NCBI GenBank assembly: GCA_002171375.1
Contig: NHFK01000027.1
Coordinates: forward strand, 7,320-17,106
Length of the DNA stretch: 9,787 bases
Reading direction: 5' to 3'
Source: Alphaproteobacteria bacterium TMED109
Lineage (GTDB): Bacteria > Pseudomonadota > Alphaproteobacteria > TMED109
Both the position numbers and the translations under genes were made by a program. Under the pieces are notes generated by a model, which saw only the letters and a program-made list of their open reading frames with translations, was not told the DNA's origin and made no database searches. Positions 6,582 to 9,787 of this stretch are shown here, one piece after another (within the stretch, counting starts at the first letter, position 1; every line of letters starts with the position of its first letter).

Positions 6582-7157
6582 ATGAAAAGAATTACTGATT
6601 GGAGAGTTGATGAACTTAATAATGAACAATTAGATATATATAAAGAAATAATAAATGGTCCTAGAGGTAATGTATTAGGACCTATTAGGGTCTGGCTTAA
6701 TAATCCAAATTTTGCCAAATATGCACAGGCAGTTGGAAAATATGTACGGTACGAGAGTAGTTTATCTCCTGCTTTATCTGAACTTGCAATAATAACTACA
6801 GGAAGATGTTGGTCATCTCAATTTGAATGGGAACAACATGCTCCTCTAGCAGAAAAGAATGGAATTAAGATAGAACATATTAATAAAATAGCTAATGGTA
6901 TAAGACCTATTTTTAAAAATTTAGATGAACAAATAATTTATGATTTTGCAGCAGAAGTAAATATAAAAAAAAATGTATCTGATGAAGTCTATGATAGAGC
7001 TTACGACTTATTAGGTTTGAATGCTGTTATAGATATTGTTGCTATATGTGGTTATTATAATTTAATTTCTATGACTATAAATGTATTTAAAGTCTCATCA
7101 GAAGCCACAAAGTGGATACTTCCAGAGGTTAAAAATTTTGAAAAAATGTTACCTTAA
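6582..7157 (+). CDS. Carboxymuconolactone decarboxylase-like (AhpD superfamily) protein, no CxxC
   Basis: This 191-residue, mainly helical protein belongs to the CMD/AhpD superfamily. The core is visible as LSELAIITTGRCWSSQFEWEQH (residues 65-86), where family members typically read E-x-A-I-L-x-x-x-R-x-x-x-x-Y-E-W-x-x-H; Glu83 and His86 are kept. The C-terminal helical part (DLLGLNAVIDIVAICGYYNLISM, about 142-164) is also family-like. True AhpD peroxidases use a CxxC pair just before the histidine. Only one cysteine (Cys76) is near that site here, so a peroxidase role is not supported and the substrate is unknown. The gene follows the family 39 transferase by 15 bases and has a good ribosome binding site (AGGAG at 6572-6576). 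It is probably the last gene of the ccm/glycosyltransferase run. Its stop overlaps the stop of the converging HNH gene by four bases. Confidence 0.85.
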   Translation: MKRITDWRVDELNNEQLDIYKEIINGPRGNVLGPIRVWLNNPNFAKYAQAVGKYVRYESSLSPALSELAIITTGRCWSSQFEWEQHAPLAEKNGIKIEHINKIANGIRPIFKNLDEQIIYDFAAEVNIKKNVSDEVYDRAYDLLGLNAVIDIVAICGYYNLISMTINVFKVSSEATKWILPEVKNFEKMLP

Positions 7158-7705
7158 TTTTTTTCTAACTCAGAATCCCAATACAGATAATCCATCCAAC
7201 TTTTATGTAAATAATTAGGCGGAAATTTTTTCCCCGAAACTTGCAATTGTTGATTTGAAGGCGTAAAAGGTTGTTTAATAAGTTTCATATTTACTTCAGA
7301 TAATAATAAATCACTTTTTTTTAAATTGCACTTAGAGCAAGCTGCTACTACATTTTCCCATTTTGTTTTACCTCCTTTAGATTTAGGAATAACATGATCA
7401 AAAGTTAAATCATTACTAGTAAAAATATCACCACAGTACTGACAAGAAAAATCATCCCTTAAAAAAAGATTAAACCTTGTGAAAGGAGGTTTCTTTGAGA
7501 TCGGAATATATTTTTTTAAAGCAATTACACTTGGTATTTTCATAGAAAAATTAGAAGATCTCACTTCAGATTCATATTCCGCAATTATATTGACTCTTTC
7601 TAGAAATACCGCTTTGATAGAATCTTGCCAACTCCACAAGGAAAGGGGAAAATAACTTATTGGTTGATAATCAGCATTTAATATTAGGGCTGGATACTCT
7701 TTCAT
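7154..7705 (-). CDS. HNH endonuclease family protein (chromosomal, alphaproteobacterial type)
   Basis: The 183-residue protein has an HNH/beta-beta-alpha-metal domain at about 86-131. Zinc pair Cys88/Cys91 (CQYC) is followed by the catalytic DHVIPKSKGG with Asp103-His104, then WENVVAACSKCN with Asn118 and zinc pair Cys123/Cys126, and Asn127. All metal and catalytic positions are present, so it should be able to bind and probably cut nucleic acid. The N-terminal 80 residues (LNADYQPISYFPLSLWSWQDSI and onward) form a conserved extension known from a widespread bacterial family of single-copy HNH proteins whose role is unknown. No phage, intron or restriction-modification gene is nearby, arguing against a mobile homing enzyme. 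The ATG has a GAGAGA-like sequence about ten bases upstream. It is on the minus strand, 89 bases downstream of the esterase gene. Confidence 0.9.
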   Translation of the reverse strand: MKEYPALILNADYQPISYFPLSLWSWQDSIKAVFLERVNIIAEYESEVRSSNFSMKIPSVIALKKYIPISKKPPFTRFNLFLRDDFSCQYCGDIFTSNDLTFDHVIPKSKGGKTKWENVVAACSKCNLKKSDLLLSEVNMKLIKQPFTPSNQQLQVSGKKFPPNYLHKSWMDYLYWDSELEKN

Positions 7706-7794
7706 ATAAACAGGTCTCTCATTTCATATATAACTTTAAAATATAATTATATAATATCAAACATATATAATTAAAATAATATTCGATATACCTA
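7706..7794 (-). promoter_or_regulatory. AT-rich spacer with possible promoter for the HNH gene
   Basis: This 89-bp spacer separates the end of the esterase gene from the start of the HNH gene, both on the minus strand. Read on the minus strand, it holds a TATAAT (plus-strand ATTATA at 7746-7751) about 40 bases before the HNH start, lying inside a 10-bp palindrome ATTATATAAT (7746-7755). No good -35 sits at the right distance; a TTGATA (plus-strand 7755-7760) is adjacent and would pair with a poorer -10. No GC-rich hairpin followed by T residues is visible, so no terminator is called. The DNA is nearly all A and T, so chance matches are likely. Confidence 0.3.
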
Positions 7795-8469
7795 TTACTT
7801 ATTGCATTTTTTAATAAATTCAATGCCCTTATTAATTCCATCTTGATCTATACTATGCCCAAGGTTTTTAGAAATATAGCTATTAACTGTTGCGCCTAAA
7901 TTTTCTAATGCAGATTTTGCATTTTCCATACTTTGAATAGGAATAACTTCATCCAATTCACCATGAATTAGCATTATTTTATGTTTCTTTGTAAGAGGCC
8001 TATTATTTTTTATGAAGGAACCTGAATAACACAGTAATCCACCAAATAAAATATTTGTTCCTATTTCTAAACTTAACATAGAACCTTGACTAAAACCTAT
8101 TAAGATAGTTTTTTCATTTGAAATAGATAATTTATTTTGCCAATGATTAATAAACTTATTCACATTTTCCGCTGCTGAGGATACTTTTTGTGGCATATTG
8201 CTTCTATCTATTCCTCCATCACTATTAAAATCCAGTCCAAACCATTGTTTTCCTCCAAAAGGGTTTTGTGGACATTCTTCCGGACCATTAGGGCTCAGGA
8301 AATAGGCAGAAGGAAAATGTTTAGCAAATAATGGAGCTAATTGTATTAAATCATCTCCATTAGACCCCCATCCATGAAAAAATATTATTAATATTTCTGC
8401 TTTTTTTTCTAAGGGTTTTAGACTTGGTCCTGTAATTAAAATTTCATTTTTCATAACTAAAACTTTCAT
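7795..8469 (-). CDS. Alpha/beta hydrolase, carboxylesterase/phospholipase family
   Basis: This 224-residue serine hydrolase belongs to the acyl-protein-thioesterase-like carboxylesterase family (Abhydrolase_2), probably cytoplasmic and acting on short-chain or acyl esters. The catalytic triad is readable: nucleophile Ser128 in GFSQGS, Asp173 in GELDEVIP and His205 in LGHSID. The oxyanion-hole segment is FHGWGSNGDDL (residues 31-41). The stretch FLSPNGPEECPQNPFGGKQWF (57-77) matches the family pattern of a P-N-G-P loop followed by a Trp-Phe. No signal peptide is present. The chosen start at 8469 gives MKVLVMK; a second in-frame ATG at 8454 (residue 6) is equally plausible because neither has a clear Shine-Dalgarno sequence. 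The gene diverges from gluQ across 69 bp. The exact substrate cannot be inferred. Confidence 0.9.
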   Translation of the reverse strand: MKVLVMKNEILITGPSLKPLEKKAEILIIFFHGWGSNGDDLIQLAPLFAKHFPSAYFLSPNGPEECPQNPFGGKQWFGLDFNSDGGIDRSNMPQKVSSAAENVNKFINHWQNKLSISNEKTILIGFSQGSMLSLEIGTNILFGGLLCYSGSFIKNNRPLTKKHKIMLIHGELDEVIPIQSMENAKSALENLGATVNSYISKNLGHSIDQDGINKGIEFIKKCNK

Positions 8470-8538
8470 TAAATTGATTTATATTATACTTCTATTTATC
8501 TTTTATAAAAATGTTAATTAATAATTAAAAAAATAAAA
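8470..8538. promoter_or_regulatory. Divergent intergenic region between the esterase and gluQ genes
   Basis: This 69-bp gap must hold the promoters of both diverging genes. Toward the esterase, a perfect TATAAT on the minus strand (plus-strand ATTATA, 8483-8488) lies 14 bases before the ATG, leaving at most a very short leader; its -35 is poor. Toward gluQ, a TATAAA at 8504-8509 is a weak -10 candidate without a clear -35. A 15-bp palindrome, TTAATTA-A-TAATTAA (8514-8528), lies 10 bases before the gluQ start and could be an operator or a chance feature of AT-rich DNA. No Shine-Dalgarno sequence precedes gluQ, only an A-rich leader. Confidence 0.4.
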
Positions 8539-9423
8539 ATGAAACTAAATTTATATTCAAATAATACTCGTTTTGCTCCTAGTCCTACTGGTCATATGCA
8601 TTTAGGCCATGTTTTTTCAGCTTTATTTGCATATGAAGCCGCAAAAAAGTTAGGAGGAAAATTTATTTTGCGTATAGAAGATATTGATTCTCAAAGGTCA
8701 AACCAGTTATTCGAAGAATCAATATATGAAGATTTAGACTGGCTAGAAATTAAGTACGTCAATGAAATCAGACACCAATCTGATCATATGGAAGATTATA
8801 AAGCAGCTATAAATGAACTTTTTAAAATGGGTATGATTTATCAATGTTTTTGTTCTCGTTCTGAAATTAAAGCTGAAATTATGAGAGCAGGTAATGCTCC
8901 TCACGAGGAAGATTATTCTATATACCCTGGTACTTGTAGAAGACTTTCAGTAGAAGAAAGAAAAACTAAGATCGATCAAAATTTGAGTTATGCATGGAGA
9001 TTAAATATAAGGGCAGCCTCAAAAAAACTTGGGAATTTAATATGGAATGATATTAGATTAGGGCAGCATACAGTTCCAGTAGGAATAATAGGTGATGTAG
9101 TATTAGCAAGAAAAGATATCCCTACTTCTTATCATTTATCTGCGACATTAGATGACCATATTCAAAAAATAGGTTTAGTAACAAGAGGAGAAGATTTAGT
9201 CACTGCTACTCATATACATAAAATATTACAGATGCTTCTAGGGCTTAAATCTCCAACATACTTACACCACCCTTTAATTATGGATACTAAAGGAGTTAGG
9301 TTATCTAAAAGGACAAGAGCACAAACAGTTAAATCTTTAAAAGCTTCTGGTTTAAAAAGAGAAGATGTCATTGATTTATTAGGAAAAAAAAATATATTAT
9401 CTTTACTAAGCTTGATTAATTAA
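8539..9423 (+). CDS. gluQ: Glutamyl-Q tRNA(Asp) synthetase
   Basis: GluQ (YadB) activates glutamate and attaches it to the queuosine base at the wobble position of tRNA-Asp, not to the tRNA 3' end. The 294-residue length equals the class I catalytic core of glutamyl-tRNA synthetase without the anticodon-binding domain, the defining feature of GluQ. Visible motifs are RFAPSPTGHMHLGH (residues 11-24, with the HIGH-type HMHLG), RIEDIDSQR (45-53, glutamate binding), and the zinc site CFC (Cys103, Cys105) with Tyr129 and Cys133 in YPGTCR. The KMSKS-type loop is GVRLSKR (252-258). The GluQ-type zinc set (C-x-C ... Y-x3-C) supports this over a truncated GltX. Proteobacterial gluQ is often next to dksA; here it precedes a HIG1 gene and etfB. 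It implies that the cell makes or salvages queuosine. Confidence 0.94.
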   Translation: MKLNLYSNNTRFAPSPTGHMHLGHVFSALFAYEAAKKLGGKFILRIEDIDSQRSNQLFEESIYEDLDWLEIKYVNEIRHQSDHMEDYKAAINELFKMGMIYQCFCSRSEIKAEIMRAGNAPHEEDYSIYPGTCRRLSVEERKTKIDQNLSYAWRLNIRAASKKLGNLIWNDIRLGQHTVPVGIIGDVVLARKDIPTSYHLSATLDDHIQKIGLVTRGEDLVTATHIHKILQMLLGLKSPTYLHHPLIMDTKGVRLSKRTRAQTVKSLKASGLKREDVIDLLGKKNILSLLSLIN

Positions 9424-9432
9424 ATTAATTGT

Positions 9433-9436
9433 AGGA
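9433..9436 (+). promoter_or_regulatory. Ribosome binding site that fixes the TTG start of the HIG1 gene
   Basis: AGGA lies eight bases before the TTG at 9445, a normal spacing. No in-frame ATG occurs before the conserved MLKGGEF segment, and an internal start there would remove the first membrane helix. The site therefore supports TTG as the true start. Confidence 0.6.
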
Positions 9437-9444
9437 ATGATTTT

Positions 9445-9654
9445 TTGATAGATGTTTTAAATATAATACTGCCTTATTTAATTTTAGTAGTCTTATTTGC
9501 AGTGTTAATAGTTTTATTTATTGGCATAATTTCCATGTTAAAAGGTGGAGAATTTAATAAACGCTGGAGTAATAAACTAATGCGGGCTAGAGTTTTTTTA
9601 CAAGCATTAGCAATTATTCTTATTTTAATAACAGCGTATTTATTTTCTGTTTAA
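9445..9654 (+). CDS. Twin transmembrane HIG1-domain protein
   Basis: The 69-residue protein has two membrane helices (about 7-31 and 49-67) joined by the short polar loop MLKGGEFNKRWSNKLMRARV. That loop is the hallmark of the HIG_1_N (hypoxia-induced gene 1) domain, with its G-G-E/x-N-x-R and S-N-x-L-M-R-x-R-V pattern. Mitochondrial relatives (Rcf1, HIGD1A) associate with cytochrome oxidase and respiratory supercomplexes. Bacterial members are common in alphaproteobacteria, but their role is poorly defined; a link to respiratory complexes is inferred from the homology. The start is TTG with a well-placed AGGA. The gene lies 21 bases after gluQ and 68 bases before etfB, a HIG1-etf proximity seen widely in alphaproteobacteria as recalled. 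Length and topology match the family. Confidence 0.85.
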   Translation: MIDVLNIILPYLILVVLFAVLIVLFIGIISMLKGGEFNKRWSNKLMRARVFLQALAIILILITAYLFSV

Positions 9655-9722
9655 TTTTTAGTTTTAATTAAGTTTTATTTTATATATAAATCATTATAAT
9701 AATTGTTATTTAAAGGAAAAAT
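9655..9722 (+). promoter_or_regulatory. Possible promoter and ribosome binding site of etfB
   Basis: The 68-bp gap before etfB contains a perfect TATAAT at 9695-9700, 22 bases before the start codon, and a purine-rich ribosome binding site, AAAGGAAA, at about 9712-9719. No strong -35 is seen about 17 bases upstream of the TATAAT (the region reads GTTTTA/TTTTAT). No terminator hairpin for the upstream HIG1 gene is visible. A separate promoter for etfB is plausible, but read-through from gluQ is not excluded. Confidence 0.45.
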
Positions 9723-9787
9723 ATGATGAAAATTTTGGTGCCTGTAAAAAGAGTAATAGATTATAATGTAAAAATCAGAGTAAATTC
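9723..9787 (+). CDS. etfB: Electron transfer flavoprotein beta subunit EtfB, 3' end missing
   Basis: Only the first 21 codons are in the window. They read MMKILVPVKRVIDYNVKI followed by RVN, which matches the strongly conserved start of alphaproteobacterial EtfB (KxLVPVKRVxDYNVKIRV). EtfB pairs with EtfA to form the FAD/AMP-containing electron carrier that passes electrons from acyl-CoA and other dehydrogenases to ETF:ubiquinone oxidoreductase. Two adjacent ATG codons (9723 and 9726) could each be the start; the AAAGGAAA just upstream suits either. etfA is expected immediately beyond the window. Although short, the match is distinctive. Confidence 0.88.
   Translation, partial: MMKILVPVKRVIDYNVKIRVN

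Noticed and set aside
6582..7157. AhpD-type alkylhydroperoxidase
   Set aside because: The CxxC pair required for that activity is absent near the conserved histidine, so only superfamily membership is claimed.
7154..7705. Homing endonuclease or phage HNH gene marking a mobile element
   Set aside because: There are no phage, intron, integrase or repeat signals nearby. The N-terminal region and composition match a conserved chromosomal family and the neighbouring genes.
8539..9423. A truncated or broken glutamyl-tRNA synthetase (gltX)
   Set aside because: The length, the C-x-C...Y-x3-C zinc set and the clean C-terminus fit GluQ, which naturally lacks the anticodon-binding domain. No remnant of that domain follows.
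9655..9722. Terminator or small RNA between the HIG1 gene and etfB
   Set aside because: The stretch is AT-rich with no GC stem and no T-run following a hairpin. It is better read as a possible promoter and ribosome binding site.
1..9787. A new defence system, CRISPR array or genomic island
   Set aside because: No repeats, nuclease-effector pairs, toxin-antitoxin genes, integrases or abrupt composition changes are visible. The genes are core metabolism and envelope functions.

Overview
The window is a gene-dense, very AT-rich bacterial segment. Every gene is chromosomal in character; there are no mobile-element genes, RNA genes, CRISPR arrays or large gaps. The gene content points to an alphaproteobacterium: split ccmH and ccmI genes, a stand-alone HNH protein with a long conserved N-terminus, GluQ, a twin-membrane HIG1 protein and etfB. 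The low GC, gaps of 0-90 bp and start/stop overlaps suggest a small or streamlined genome, such as a marine free-living lineage. That placement is an inference from codon usage and gene set, not a phylogenetic result.

Layout, left to right. (1) Bases 1-4076, plus strand: the end of a System I cytochrome c maturation cluster, ccmF (5' end cut by the window) - ccmG - ccmH - ccmI. It is tightly packed, with ATGA overlaps at ccmF/ccmG and ccmH/ccmI. These proteins carry haem and reduced apocytochrome to the ligation step in the periplasm. (2) Bases 4087-6566, plus strand: a three-gene envelope module of a DPM1/ArnC-like family 2 glycosyltransferase, a 91-residue Lab_N membrane protein and an ArnT/PMT-like family 39 glycosyltransferase. 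Together they look like a pathway that loads a sugar on a polyprenyl phosphate, moves it across the inner membrane and transfers it to lipid A or another periplasmic acceptor. (3) Bases 6582-7157, plus strand: a carboxymuconolactone-decarboxylase-like protein without the peroxidase CxxC pair. All eight genes from ccmF to here lie on one strand with gaps of at most 15 bp, so they may be one transcription unit.

(4) Bases 7154-8469, minus strand: an HNH nuclease-like gene, which meets the previous gene tail to tail with a 4-base overlap, and a carboxylesterase/phospholipase-family hydrolase. (5) A 69-bp divergent intergenic region, then on the plus strand gluQ (tRNA-Asp queuosine glutamylation), a 69-residue HIG1-domain membrane protein and the first 21 codons of etfB (electron transfer flavoprotein beta subunit), cut by the window end.

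The most interesting point is the middle module. The small Lab_N protein sits between the sugar-carrier synthase and the periplasmic transferase, where arn operons place their flippase genes. Its sequence pattern resembles SemiSWEET/PQ-loop half-transporters, so a carrier-flipping role is a testable idea. The rest reads as ordinary housekeeping, with two TTG starts, a GTG start and a small palindrome upstream of gluQ worth noting.
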